Shown here: in pieces, positions 34,373-42,279 of the stretch
Position numbering within the stretch: position 1 is the stretch's first letter
Layout of the letters: each line of letters opens with the position of its first letter
Source of the DNA: Oscillospiraceae bacterium
GTDB taxonomy: Bacteria; Bacillota; Clostridia; Oscillospirales; Acutalibacteraceae
Direction of reading: 5' to 3'
DNA length: 64,000 nt
NCBI GenBank assembly: GCA_022650485.1
Contig: JALCPP010000005.1
Span: forward strand, 124,001-188,000
Position numbers and translations under genes: made by a program
The notes under the pieces: generated by a model
Database searches by the model: none
What the model was told of the DNA's origin: nothing
What the model saw: the letters and a program-made list of their open reading frames with translations, nothing else

Positions 34373-34729
34373 ATGGAAAATAAATATGTAAAGCAATTTA
34401 AAAAAGGATCTTTGGAGATGGTTTTACTGTGTTTAATTGCACAACATGAAACATACGGTTATGAAATTATCTCCCAGTTAAACACTACAGGTGGTAAAAT
34501 ATTCGGCAACGCTAAAGAAGGAACAATCTATCCTATCTTATATCGCTTAGAAGCTGCCGGATATATACAGAGCCGTCTTGCTTCTTCGACTTTGAACGGC
34601 GGTTCTAAAAAATATTACAATTTAACGGAATCAGGCCACTTGATGCTTCAAGAACTTCTTGTATTTTGGAATGACTTTGTCGGTTGTGTAAACAACTTTG
34701 TCGCGTCAACGAAGAAGAATGAGGTCTAG
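34373..34729 (+). CDS. PadR-family transcriptional regulator
   Basis: The 118-residue winged-helix repressor of the short PadR type has FKKGSLEMVLLCLIAQHETYGYEI, GKIFGNAKEGTIYPILYRLEAAGYI (the recognition helix region) and a wing with GGSKKYYNLTESGHLML, followed by a C-terminal dimer helix. PadR proteins of this type usually repress their own operon and respond to drugs or envelope stress. It is followed five bases later by a membrane protein with a HAAS-like domain, a widespread pair in Firmicutes. Confidence 0.9.
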   Translation: MENKYVKQFKKGSLEMVLLCLIAQHETYGYEIISQLNTTGGKIFGNAKEGTIYPILYRLEAAGYIQSRLASSTLNGGSKKYYNLTESGHLMLQELLVFWNDFVGCVNNFVASTKKNEV

Positions 34730-34733
34730 TTAT

Positions 34734-35210
34734 ATGAGTAACAAGTATTTTCATCGAAGAAACACTTATATCAATCAAGTGAAAAAGCAATTGTCGGATT
34801 CTCCCGGATTATTAAAAAGAGTACTGCGTGATCTCAATGAAATATTTGATTCCGCTGAAGAGCATGGAGAATCACTTGAAACAGTGATTTATCGATTGGG
34901 AGATCCGAAAGAATTTTGTGCTGGGATTCGTGCTGGGGCTGAAGGGGAAAAGTCAGTTGAATCTAAAACATCTCAAAAAAGTCATCGTATTACTATCGGA
35001 CTTGGGGTTATTACAGCAGCTTTGATAATTTCAGCAAAGATATTCAAAGCCTTTCAGCACGATGATTACATTGGCGGAGCTGATGCAATGACTCAAATCA
35101 AGGTGTTTCCTTTCATGCCTTTTACAATTTCCGCGGGTCTGTTCGTGGCCGGATTATTTTTTCTTGTCGCCACTGTTTCGTTTTATATCCTGAAACAAAA
35201 GAAACGGTAG
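34734..35210 (+). CDS. Membrane protein with HAAS/DUF1700-like domain, PadR partner
   Basis: The 158-residue protein has an N-terminal helical domain (RRNTYINQVKKQLSDSPG through LGDPKEFCAGIRAGAEG) with the length and L-x-x-Y/V-I-x-x-L-G-x-P pattern of HAAS/DUF1700 domains. Two membrane helices follow (about residues 82-100 and 125-150). Such proteins are co-encoded with PadR regulators and are thought to take part in membrane-linked signalling. The ATG at 34734 follows AATGAGG. The gene is in one unit with the PadR gene and the following lipoprotein. Confidence 0.65.
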   Translation: MSNKYFHRRNTYINQVKKQLSDSPGLLKRVLRDLNEIFDSAEEHGESLETVIYRLGDPKEFCAGIRAGAEGEKSVESKTSQKSHRITIGLGVITAALIISAKIFKAFQHDDYIGGADAMTQIKVFPFMPFTISAGLFVAGLFFLVATVSFYILKQKKR

Positions 35211-35220
35211 GAAGATGCAA

Positions 35221-35667
35221 ATGAAAAAATCCATTATATTTATGATATTGACCCTGTGTGTACTGAGTTTTGCCACAGCGTGTCAAAACAATGCTGTTTC
35301 GCAAAACGATAGGGATTACTCTCCATCTGTCGTTAAAGCGACTCAAATTCCTTTAAAAAGTGCTGAATGGCCGGAAAATGAATATACAAAGGGAATCCTG
35401 AAACCTAAAGTCGGTACCGTATCGGACGGATGGATTAATTCAAATGACAGGTATTTAAATATTCTTTTTTCTGATGTCAGCGAAGAGGATACGAAAGAAT
35501 ATATAGAATTGCTGAAAAAAGATGGTTTTTCACTGATTACAGATGTTCGGGAAAAGCCCGGTGAAAATTATATTTCATATGATGCTGTATTAAAAAGAGA
35601 TCATACTTATTTGAGCTTCGCCTATACAAACGATACACTTGGTATGTGCATAAAAAAATTAGATTAA
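35221..35667 (+). CDS. Small lipoprotein of unknown function
   Basis: The 148-residue protein has a lipoprotein signal peptide (KKSIIFMILTLCVLSFATAC) with the lipobox ATAC at about Cys21. A soluble alpha/beta domain of about 120 residues follows, without recognised motifs (VSEEDTKEYIELLKKDGFS is one clear helix). AGGAAG lies before the ATG at 35221. The ATG six bases earlier overlaps that site. It is the third gene of the PadR unit, eleven bases behind the HAAS-like gene, and is followed by a terminator. Function unknown, probably at the outer face of the membrane. Confidence 0.7.
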   Translation: MKKSIIFMILTLCVLSFATACQNNAVSQNDRDYSPSVVKATQIPLKSAEWPENEYTKGILKPKVGTVSDGWINSNDRYLNILFSDVSEEDTKEYIELLKKDGFSLITDVREKPGENYISYDAVLKRDHTYLSFAYTNDTLGMCIKKLD

Positions 35668-35676
35668 ATCAATTGC

Positions 35677-35722
35677 AAAAAACCTCCTGCCGTAATTTGG
35701 TTCTACGACAGGAGGTTTTGCT
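35677..35722 (+). terminator. Terminator of the PadR unit
   Basis: A 15-bp stem with one mismatch, AAAACCTCCTG-C-CGTA against TACG-A-CAGGAGGTTTT, lies between 35677 and 35719. T residues follow. Confidence 0.85.
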
Positions 35723-35884
35723 ATGTCAAGAAGTTGAAATGATCTGGCATTTTTGTAACACCATTGTCTAAACTGATTTTATCCATACCTTGCCTCATAC
35801 GGCGTTTGATAATCGTTGTAAAAGTGTTGGCGGACCTGATGTTATCAAACGGAGGCGAACTCTGAAAAAGAGGATGTGCCGTTT

Positions 35885-36688
35885 TTACAAGGGAGATATT
35901 TTGTGGTCTCCAACGATTTTATCCTTCTTCTGCTGTTCGGCGTAAACTTGAATCGCGTCTCTTAAAAAGACGGCAAGTCCGGGGTGAATCCGGTTGTAGT
36001 AGGCGGCGAACCGGGGGTCGTCCGCATATGTGCGGGCCAGTGCGGCATGCGCTTCCGGGGTGTAACTGCTCCAGGTGTAAGAAAGCCATCTGCGGTGCAG
36101 GTGGGCGGCATGCTGGGCGGTTTCTCCGGCGGGGTCGCCGGTTTTATAAGCACTGAGCAGTGTACGGTTGAGCTTTTGCTCCAATTCCTGAAATTGGTGA
36201 TATTGCTCCTGCGTCATCCCTCTTAATTTTTGATTGCTTTGGTTGACTGCTTCATTTCCAAACTTTTTCCGAATTTCCTTTCCATATTGCTGTTCGTTTT
36301 GCTGAATCAGGGTTTCTTTCAGCCCTCGAAATTTTTCGCTGTCTGTCATGGCCGTTTCTCCTTTCTCGCAGGCGAGTGTCTTGTCAATGTTTTGAATTAA
36401 AAGGTCTAAATGGGCTCTGCGCTGAAGGAGAATCTGACGGTGACGGCGGAGCGCTTCGCAAGCGCTGAATCCGGGCGAATCTAAAATTTGGGAGATATCA
36501 TCCAGACTGACGCCGAGTTCCCGGTAAAAAAGAATTTGCTGAAGGCGTTGAACCTGTTTTTCCCCGTAAATGCGGTACCCGGAGGAACTCAGTCTTGCGG
36601 GTTTGAGCAGGCCGATTTCATCGTAATACCGCAGGGTGCGCGTGCTGATGCCGGAAAGCATCGCAAATTTTTGGATTGTATATTCCAT
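35885..36688 (-). CDS. MerR-family regulator with TipAS ligand-binding domain
   Basis: The 267-residue protein has an N-terminal MerR domain (YTIQKFAMLSGISTRTLRYY, DEIGLLKPARLSSSGYRIYG), a coiled-coil linker to about residue 110, and a TipAS domain at the C terminus (about 150-255, HRRWLSYTWSSYTPEAHAAL and YADDPRFAAYYNRIHPGLAVFL). Relatives such as TipA, Mta and SkgA bind antibiotics or other hydrophobic ligands and activate export genes by untwisting promoters. No exporter lies in the same unit. Its own promoter has a 19-bp spacer with a dyad, so it probably regulates itself. Confidence 0.88.
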   Translation of the reverse strand: MEYTIQKFAMLSGISTRTLRYYDEIGLLKPARLSSSGYRIYGEKQVQRLQQILFYRELGVSLDDISQILDSPGFSACEALRRHRQILLQRRAHLDLLIQNIDKTLACEKGETAMTDSEKFRGLKETLIQQNEQQYGKEIRKKFGNEAVNQSNQKLRGMTQEQYHQFQELEQKLNRTLLSAYKTGDPAGETAQHAAHLHRRWLSYTWSSYTPEAHAALARTYADDPRFAAYYNRIHPGLAVFLRDAIQVYAEQQKKDKIVGDHKISPL

Positions 36689-36709
36689 GTCATCATTCCC
36701 TTCAAGAGA

Positions 36710-36740
36710 ATCCTACCGCTTAACGCAACGGTAAAGTCAA
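36710..36740 (-). promoter_or_regulatory. MerR-type promoter with 19-bp spacer and dyad
   Basis: On the minus strand TTGACT (36735-36740) and TAGGAT (36710-36715) are 19 bp apart. The spacer holds ACCG...CGGT halves of an inverted repeat. An overlong spacer with a dyad is the hallmark of promoters activated by MerR proteins. Confidence 0.75.
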
Positions 36741-36800
36741 TACCTTTTGCTTAAATAATTGCAAAAATAAGGATAAAATTTTTTAAGAATTCCGCGATGC

Positions 36801-36829
36801 TTGTCAAACCGTGCCGTTTCGAGTATAGT
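36801..36829 (+). promoter_or_regulatory. Promoter candidate for a short transcript or the dehydrogenase leader
   Basis: TTGTCA (36801-36806) and TATAGT (36824-36829) are separated by 17 bp. The next annotated start is 260 bases away, with a small frame and a terminator-like hairpin between. Confidence 0.5.
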
Positions 36830-36852
36830 ATTAGAATAACAGACGAAAGTGT

Positions 36853-36972
36853 ATGAATCAGCACCCTTTTTCGGGACTGTATGGCGGAATCTTATGGGGT
36901 TGCTTTTTGTTTATTTCATCCGGTATAAAATTGGATTGGGGCGGTACTCTGATTTACGGGAAGATTCTGTAA
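36853..36972 (+). CDS. Possible small hydrophobic peptide, 39 aa
   Basis: A short frame begins with ATG at 36853, about 20 bases behind a promoter candidate, and ends with TAA at 36970-36972. The peptide is hydrophobic with one likely membrane segment (GLYGGILWGCFLFISSGIKL). Only a weak ribosome site (GAAAG) precedes it. It could be a small membrane protein, a leader peptide or a chance frame. Confidence 0.3.
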   Translation: MNQHPFSGLYGGILWGCFLFISSGIKLDWGGTLIYGKIL

Positions 36973-37045
36973 AATGGCAGCACTTTTCAACAGAGACCGC
37001 GGCAAAATCGAGTTTTGTCAATTGATTCATAATAGAGTGACAAGA

Positions 37046-37080
37046 TCGCGCGGGGCAGCACCCCAGCGCGTATTTTCTTT
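37046..37080 (+). terminator. Hairpin with T-rich tail before the hydroxyacid dehydrogenase
   Basis: CGCGCGGGG pairs with CCCCAGCGCG (37048-37070, one bulged A) around CAGCA, followed by TATTTTCTTT. It lies between the promoter candidate at 36801 and the dehydrogenase start at 37096, so it is either the end of a small transcript or an attenuator. Confidence 0.6.
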
Positions 37081-37095
37081 GAAATGAGGGACTTC

Positions 37096-38088
37096 ATGCA
37101 GAAAGTACTGCTTCTTACTTCCAGAAAGAGAATAGAAAAATATACAGATTTTTCAAAAATTCCGCGCGGCTGGCAGCTGGTCTTTCTCGACAGTGATTAT
37201 CAGGAGGAAGCAGCCCTTGAAAAGGGAGGGGACGCGGACTATATTATTGTGGATGCAGTCAGCCCCGTTTCCAGCCGTCTGATCGAACGGATGCCGAATC
37301 TTCGCTTGATTCATTCGGAAGGATCTGGTTTTAACCGGATTGATACGCAGGCCGCGCGGGAAGCGGGGGTCTATGTGTGCAACAATCCGGCCCTCAACAG
37401 CGGTGCTGTGGCGGAACAGACGATTTTGCTGATGCTGGCTCTTTTGCGCCGGTTTCAGGAAGGGGACAGTCTGGTTCGCACCGGGAATCAGGGCAAGGCC
37501 AAAAGTTTGTTTATCCTGAACGGAATTCCGGAATTAAAATCATGCCATGTGGGGTTGGTCGGATTTGGACATATTGGAAAAGCAACCGCGGCCCTTCTGG
37601 CGGCGTTTGGCTCAAAAGTGAGTTATTACAGCCGTCATCGCCTGAGCGTACAGGAGGAAAAAGAACTCGGTGTCGGTTATCTGCCCCTTTCGGAACTGGC
37701 GTCTTCCTGCGATATTGTCAGCCTGCATCTGCCTGTAACGCCGGAAACGACCGGACTAATCGATCATGGCTTTTTACAGAAAATGAAGTCTTCGGCATTC
37801 CTCATCAATACCGCAAGGGGCGAAATTGTGGATCAGGCTGCGTTGGCCCAGGCGCTGGAAGACGGAAGCATCGCCGGGGCGGGGCTGGATACATTGTACC
37901 CGGAACCGGCGGATTTTCAGAATCCGCTTTTACAGTTAAGTGAAAGCTGCAAATATCGCATTGTCTTTTCCCCTCACATCGGAGGAACAACAGACGGAAG
38001 TTTTTACCGTATGCACCGCAATACATGGAATAATTTGTTTTTGGCGGCGGCAGGCAAACGGCCCAATAATATTGTCAATGGACTATAG
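37096..38088 (+). CDS. D-isomer specific 2-hydroxyacid dehydrogenase
   Basis: The NAD-dependent oxidoreductase of 330 residues has an N-terminal catalytic domain (LIHSEGSGFNRIDTQAAREA, VCNNPALNSGAVAEQTILLM) and a Rossmann domain with CHVGLVGFGHIGKATAALLA. The catalytic Arg-Glu-His relay is seen in LINTARGEIVDQ, AGLDTLYPEPAD and FSPHIGGTT. The substrate, such as glycerate, phosphoglycerate or a branched 2-oxoacid, cannot be assigned. The ATG at 37096 follows GAGGG with five bases between. The ATG at 37084 overlaps this site. The acetyltransferase gene follows after 56 bases. Confidence 0.87.
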   Translation: MQKVLLLTSRKRIEKYTDFSKIPRGWQLVFLDSDYQEEAALEKGGDADYIIVDAVSPVSSRLIERMPNLRLIHSEGSGFNRIDTQAAREAGVYVCNNPALNSGAVAEQTILLMLALLRRFQEGDSLVRTGNQGKAKSLFILNGIPELKSCHVGLVGFGHIGKATAALLAAFGSKVSYYSRHRLSVQEEKELGVGYLPLSELASSCDIVSLHLPVTPETTGLIDHGFLQKMKSSAFLINTARGEIVDQAALAQALEDGSIAGAGLDTLYPEPADFQNPLLQLSESCKYRIVFSPHIGGTTDGSFYRMHRNTWNNLFLAAAGKRPNNIVNGL

Positions 38089-38144
38089 TGGCGGGGAAAA
38101 CACAAAAGGAAAATCACGAACGCGGGAAGGGAAGAAAAAGCAAC

Positions 38145-38636
38145 ATGGAAAACTCCAATCAAATCATGATCCGGCCGGCAACGGAACAGGATATGGGTGC
38201 AATCCTTGGCATGATTCGCGAACTGGCGGAGTACGAAAGTATGTCGGGCGAAGTGACGGCATCTGAGCAACTGCTGACCGATACCCTGTTTCGTAAAAAA
38301 GCGGCCATGGCTTTCATTGCGGAATATAACGGGGAAGCGGCTGGATACACGATTTTCTTTTATAATATTTCCACCTTTTTGGGGCGCCCCGGTATTTATA
38401 TGGAAGATTTGTTTGTAAAACCGGAGTTTCGAAAGCATGGAATCGGAACCCGTATTTTAAAAGAGCTTGCGCGGTGGGCGGAGCAAAACGGATGTGCAAG
38501 GCTTGACTGGTCCTGTCTTGACTGGAACGAGTCTTCTATCCGGTTTTATCGGGGGCTGGGTGCGGAACCGATGAGCGGCTGGACGCAGTACCGGATGGAC
38601 GATACGGCAATTCAGAAGCTGCTGCACGCCGAATAG
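38145..38636 (+). CDS. GNAT-family N-acetyltransferase
   Basis: The 163-residue GCN5-related acetyltransferase starts with MIRPATEQDMGAILGMIREL. The acetyl-CoA loop is in YMEDLFVKPEFRKHGIGTRI (R/Q-x-x-G-x-G/A as RKHGIGT), followed by DWSCLDWNESSIRFYRGLGA. The layout, including the N-terminal AEYE segment, resembles spermidine/diamine acetyltransferases (SAT-type), so a polyamine or diamine substrate is possible. The ATG at 38145 is chosen by homology. A weak GAAGGGAAG lies before it. It may be co-transcribed with the dehydrogenase upstream. Confidence 0.82.
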   Translation: MENSNQIMIRPATEQDMGAILGMIRELAEYESMSGEVTASEQLLTDTLFRKKAAMAFIAEYNGEAAGYTIFFYNISTFLGRPGIYMEDLFVKPEFRKHGIGTRILKELARWAEQNGCARLDWSCLDWNESSIRFYRGLGAEPMSGWTQYRMDDTAIQKLLHAE

Positions 38637-38725
38637 ACAGATTTTTTAGTGAAAAATTTGATCTTTCCCAAAAAGTTTTTCTGAAACGCTGCGGCGGAAC
38701 ATAGAATAAACCGGGAGGGATCAAT

Positions 38726-39418
38726 ATGAGTTTGCCCAACAGCAGTACCGAAGTAGTATTTCAGGAAAAGCATCGTGAATTTAACTACCGTGGTACCGTC
38801 GTTCTAACGTTGTCTGTTCAGTTCCCTGTCATCAGGCTGAATGGGAATCCCCAGGCACAGGCCAGAATCAATTCCAGATTTCGGGCACAGGCGTCCGATT
38901 TTTCCAGGTATGCGGCGGGCACACTGTACCGTCAGGCTGTTCGGGATTATCACAGTGCACAAGAACACAACTATCCGTTCCGGGCGTATGATGCCGTCAT
39001 GAAATATGAAATTACATTGAATCAGGATTGCTATCTCAGTACTTATCGGGACCGCTACGAGTTTACGGGGGGTGCGCACGGGAACACCGTCAGGGCTTCC
39101 GACACGTTCAGCCTGCAGAGCGGAAGAAGATTTGCCTTGTCCCATTTTTTTGCACCCGGGGTGAATTACCGCAGAATGGTGGCAGCTGAAATTCTGAAAC
39201 AGGCGGAACAAAATATGCTGCAAAATCCCGGAATCTATTTTGATGATTACAAGCATTTGATTTTAAAGTATTTTAAGCCTGAAAATTATTACCTGACTCC
39301 CGATGGAGTTGCCATTTACTACCAGCAATATGAGATTGCTCCTTATGCAACCGGTATTGTTACGTTTATAATCCCGTATGACATCCTTGGAATGGAGCTT
39401 TCCTGCTGGAGCAGATGA
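38726..39418 (+). CDS. DUF3298/DUF4163-like protein
   Basis: The 230-residue protein looks like the DUF4163-DUF3298 pair found in extracytoplasmic proteins such as RsiV and PdaC. An N-terminal beta strand region (VVLTLSVQFPVIRLNGNPQAQ) is followed by DRYEFTGGAHGNTVRASDTF and the closing YYQQYEIAPYATGIVTFIIP. No signal peptide or membrane anchor is visible at the N terminus, which is unusual, so it may be cytosolic. GGGAGGG lies six bases before the ATG. A terminator follows. The function is unknown. Confidence 0.7.
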   Translation: MSLPNSSTEVVFQEKHREFNYRGTVVLTLSVQFPVIRLNGNPQAQARINSRFRAQASDFSRYAAGTLYRQAVRDYHSAQEHNYPFRAYDAVMKYEITLNQDCYLSTYRDRYEFTGGAHGNTVRASDTFSLQSGRRFALSHFFAPGVNYRRMVAAEILKQAEQNMLQNPGIYFDDYKHLILKYFKPENYYLTPDGVAIYYQQYEIAPYATGIVTFIIPYDILGMELSCWSR

Positions 39419-39439
39419 TTTTGCTGGGGCAAAGAGTGA

Positions 39440-39471
39440 CGGGGCGGCTTTTTCGCCGCCCGCCGTTTTTG
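39440..39471 (+). terminator. Terminator after the DUF3298-like gene
   Basis: GGGCGGC/GCCGCCC arms around a T-rich loop (39442-39461) are followed by GCCGTTTTTG. Confidence 0.65.
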
Positions 39472-39572
39472 AATGCGGCAGAGTTATTGCCGCTGCTTGA
39501 GATATGAAAATGACATTAATATCGATTTTATAATTATAATAATGTAGTATAGTGACAGAAAGAGGAACATCT

Positions 39573-40931
39573 TTGAAACTTGAATTTTTGCATCAGGGGA
39601 CCGAACAGCGCAGGGAACTGATCCTTCACGGCAATGTGCTGCAAACGCTTTTGATGCTGTCTCTGCCGACTCTGATGATGAGCGTGATTCAGGCACTGCT
39701 TCCGCTGTCGGACGGCCTTTTTATCAATAATGCCGCAGGCACACTGGTTGCCAGTGCGGTTACATACAGTGAGCCGGTCATCAATATGATGATTGCGCTG
39801 GCGCAGGGGATCAGCGTGGCTGCCATGGCGATTATCGGACAGGCTAACGGTCAGGGCAATCTGGAACGAGTCAGGCACATTTGCGTGCAGGTAGTGGCGT
39901 TTTCTTCTGTTGTTGGGCTTTGTGCCGCGCCTTTCGCAGCATTGACGGCATTTCCCGTAGCGGCGAATGTAGACCCTGAAATTTCCCATAATGTATTTCT
40001 TTACATCAGCCTTTATGCGTTTGTACTGCCATTTTCTTTTTTGGAAAGTATCTATAACGCTATTAAAAACGCCACGGGCAAGCCGGAAGCAACCTTTATT
40101 CGAATGGTGCTTTTGCTTGTACTGAAAATTCTGTTTAATATGGTGTTTGTTGCTTTGCTTCGTCTGGAAATTGTAGGTTGTATTCTCGCTTCTCTCTGTT
40201 CCAACATTCTTATTTGCGTCTGGATGTTTTACGAACTGTTTGTAAAGAGGGGAGAGGACAAGCTGTCACTGCATGGGTTTCACTTTGACCGCGATTTAAT
40301 CCGGCAGCTTGTCAGGGTTGGTATTCCGGCTATGCTTGCCAGTCTGATGATGAATCTGGGCTTTTTCCTGATTAACTACGAAACGCAGAAGTACGGTGCG
40401 ATTGTTCTGAATGGTCAGGGAATTGCAAACAATATTTCGGAGGTATGTTTTAATCTTCCGGCGGCATTTGGCGCTGCGGTGACGACGATGGTAAGTATCA
40501 ACATCGGGGCCAATCAGATTTCAAATGCGAAGCGTTCCTGCTGGATGGGCTGCGCGGCGAGCGTGGTAACGGCGCTCGCGGTGATTGCGTTAATTGTACC
40601 GCTTTCTTCTCATTTGACGGTGTTGTTTACCCAAAGGGCGGATGTTCTCGACATTGCAAACCGGGCGCTGCATATCTATACTTATTCCGTGGTGGGGTTT
40701 GGTGTCTGCATGGCGGTGCAGGGCGCTTTTATCGGTCTGGGAAAGACAATGGTTCCGCTCTTTGTCGGGGTTCTGCGTATCTGGTTTTTACGGTACATTT
40801 TCATTCTTGCAACGGAACAGGCACTGGAGTATTATTCGGTGTTTTGGGGGAACCTGTTTTCAAATTATACGGCGGCGGTGATTTCCATTATTCTGATTTG
40901 GCGGACCAAATGGGTTTCAACGCTGCAATAA
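39573..40931 (+). CDS. MATE-family multidrug/Na+ antiporter
   Basis: The 452-residue membrane protein has 12 predicted helices in two similar halves. Typical MATE features are HGNVLQTLLMLSLPTLMMSV at helix 1, FINNAAGTLVASAVTYSEPV, and in the second half RQLVRVGIPAMLASLMMNLG and ISEVCFNLPAAFGAAVTTMV. It probably exports cationic compounds in exchange for Na+ or H+. Two starts are possible. I prefer the TTG at 39573 with AGAGGA six bases before it, over the GTG at 39552 that lacks a site. It is monocistronic and ends at a hairpin shared with the convergent acetyltransferase. Confidence 0.85.
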   Translation: MKLEFLHQGTEQRRELILHGNVLQTLLMLSLPTLMMSVIQALLPLSDGLFINNAAGTLVASAVTYSEPVINMMIALAQGISVAAMAIIGQANGQGNLERVRHICVQVVAFSSVVGLCAAPFAALTAFPVAANVDPEISHNVFLYISLYAFVLPFSFLESIYNAIKNATGKPEATFIRMVLLLVLKILFNMVFVALLRLEIVGCILASLCSNILICVWMFYELFVKRGEDKLSLHGFHFDRDLIRQLVRVGIPAMLASLMMNLGFFLINYETQKYGAIVLNGQGIANNISEVCFNLPAAFGAAVTTMVSINIGANQISNAKRSCWMGCAASVVTALAVIALIVPLSSHLTVLFTQRADVLDIANRALHIYTYSVVGFGVCMAVQGAFIGLGKTMVPLFVGVLRIWFLRYIFILATEQALEYYSVFWGNLFSNYTAAVISIILIWRTKWVSTLQ

Positions 40932-40950
40932 CCGGAAATGGCAAAAACAA

Positions 40951-40993
40951 GCCCGTCCAAGAGATCCCTGTTTTAGGGAACGCCTGGACGGGC
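40951..40993 (-). terminator. Terminator of the small acetyltransferase gene
   Basis: GCCCGTCCA pairs with TGGACGGGC (40951-40959 and 40985-40993), with an inner stem TCCCT/AGGGA. On the minus strand TTGTTTTTG follows. It also lies right behind the MATE gene and may act on both. Confidence 0.75.
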
Positions 40994-41005
40994 AGTTTAC
41001 TGATA

Positions 41006-41305
41006 TTACATTTTTTTATCGTTGGCTGCCAGAACATCGGCAAATTCTTTGTGCTGTGCGAACCATTGAATCGCGTAGGAGCAGGTCAACTCCGCTTTTT
41101 TGCCGCTGGAACGAAGTGCTTCGGCAGTTGCTTCCATCAGTTTTGCGGCGGCCCCCCGGCCGCGCAGGACCGGATCGACAAAGGTGTGGTTGATTGTAAC
41201 AACACCCGCTCTGCTTCGCGGAAACGTTACTTCCGCAATGATTTTTCCGGTCTGGTCCGCAGAGTAAATTCTTCCCGGTTCATATTTTAATTCCGTGCGG
41301 TTCAC
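41006..41305 (-). CDS. Small YjdJ/NATD1-type N-acetyltransferase
   Basis: The 99-residue compact GNAT protein has TINHTFVDPVLRGRGAAAKL with the acetyl-CoA loop RGRGAA, and ending helix LTCSYAIQWFAQHKEFADVL. It matches in length and order the YjdJ group (GCN5-related N-acetyltransferase, PF14542 type), whose targets are unknown. The frame opens with GTG at 41305. The ribosome site is poor (AATGAG directly before), so the start is not certain. Confidence 0.78.
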   Translation of the reverse strand: MNRTELKYEPGRIYSADQTGKIIAEVTFPRSRAGVVTINHTFVDPVLRGRGAAAKLMEATAEALRSSGKKAELTCSYAIQWFAQHKEFADVLAANDKKM

Positions 41306-41438
41306 CTCATTTGACAGAATATGATGTTTGTCCTGTTTGATGCAGGCCGGTGGGCGGTAGAAAGCAGGGAACGTATCCCGAGTGGCTGTTTAGCTGGGAA
41401 CTGCTTTTAGAAATAAACAGCTGTGTTCTTGCGAATAT

Positions 41439-41891
41439 TTACCGGGCTCCCGCACTTTTCCACTTTTCCGATTCCGCGACAGCCAGCTGGTCGCAGATTT
41501 CGTTTTCCGGGTGCCCCGCATGTCCTTTGACCCACTGAATGGTTACATGGTGTATCTCCAGAAGCTCCAGCAGAGTTCCCCATAAATCGCTGTTCAGCGC
41601 CGGCTTTTTATCCGATTTGATCCAGCCGCGCTTTTTCCAGCCTTTGGCCCAGCCTTTTGAGATGGCGTCGCATACATATTTGGAATCGCTGGTCAGGACA
41701 ACCTCGCATGGCTCCCGAAGCTGCCGCAGTGCTTCAATCACGCCGGTCAGTTCCATCCTGTTGTTGGTCGTTTCGGCTTCACCGCCGCTGATTCTTTTTT
41801 CCCGGCCGCCGTAGCGCAGGACCGCGCCCCAGCCGCCAGGCCCCGGATTCCCGCTGCATGCGCCGTCTGTGAATATTTCTACCTGCTTCAT
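41439..41891 (-). CDS. rnhA: Ribonuclease HI
   Basis: RNase HI cuts the RNA strand of RNA-DNA hybrids, for example primers and R-loops. The 150-residue protein has the four acidic active-site residues in order: [13 protein letters not shown] (Asp), [13 protein letters not shown] (Glu), [13 protein letters not shown] (Asp) and [10 protein letters not shown] (Asp). The basic handle [18 protein letters not shown], typical of the bacterial type I enzyme, is also present. It is a single gene on the minus strand. GGGTGATACA precedes the ATG. Confidence 0.95.
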   Translation of the reverse strand: MKQVEIFTDGACSGNPGPGGWGAVLRYGGREKRISGGEAETTNNRMELTGVIEALRQLREPCEVVLTSDSKYVCDAISKGWAKGWKKRGWIKSDKKPALNSDLWGTLLELLEIHHVTIQWVKGHAGHPENEICDQLAVAESEKWKSAGAR

Positions 41892-42035
41892 TGTATCACC
41901 CTGTGTCCTTCTGTTTTTCTGTCATTATAGCACACGGGTTTCATGCGTACAAATTTAGGGGGGCATGTTTCGGCGGACCGGATTTTTTTTATCCATCTGG
42001 TTTAGAAGACCGGCAATTGGTCATAATAAAATTTG

Positions 42036-42064
42036 TTGACAGTCTTTGGGAATCAAGGTACAAT
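42036..42064 (+). promoter_or_regulatory. Promoter of the RNase J gene
   Basis: TTGACA (42036-42041) and TACAAT (42059-42064) are separated by 17 bp. The mRNA would carry a 5' leader of about 200 bases with an ATCCGTT/AACGGAT hairpin near 42211-42236. Confidence 0.7.
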
Positions 42065-42216
42065 ATATAGGATATTAGCATTTGAATTTTAGCAATTCGC
42101 GGGTGTAATCCGCTTTTTAGCGTATATATTAACATATAAAAATGCAGTTCAATTACATTTTTGCGCGGGCTCGGTGCAGCGTAAAAGGTAAATTAATAGA
42201 GGAGAGCCAGATCCGT

Positions 42217-42279
42217 TTGAACCGATTGTCAACGGATTCTATATGGTTGTGCCCAAAAACGATGGAGGTTATTTTGTGA
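42217..42279 (+). CDS. Possible 20-codon leader peptide overlapping the RNase J start
   Basis: A frame starting with TTG at 42217, about ten bases behind GAGGAGAG, encodes NRLSTDSIWLCPKTMEVIL after the start residue. It ends with TGA that overlaps the GTG start of the RNase J gene as GTGA. The spacing allows coupled translation, but a chance frame cannot be excluded. Confidence 0.3.
   Translation: MNRLSTDSIWLCPKTMEVIL

Noticed and set aside
41306-41438. Possible gene in the gap between the small acetyltransferase and rnhA
   Set aside because: The short plus-strand frame there has no ribosome site and overlaps rnhA. No motif is visible.
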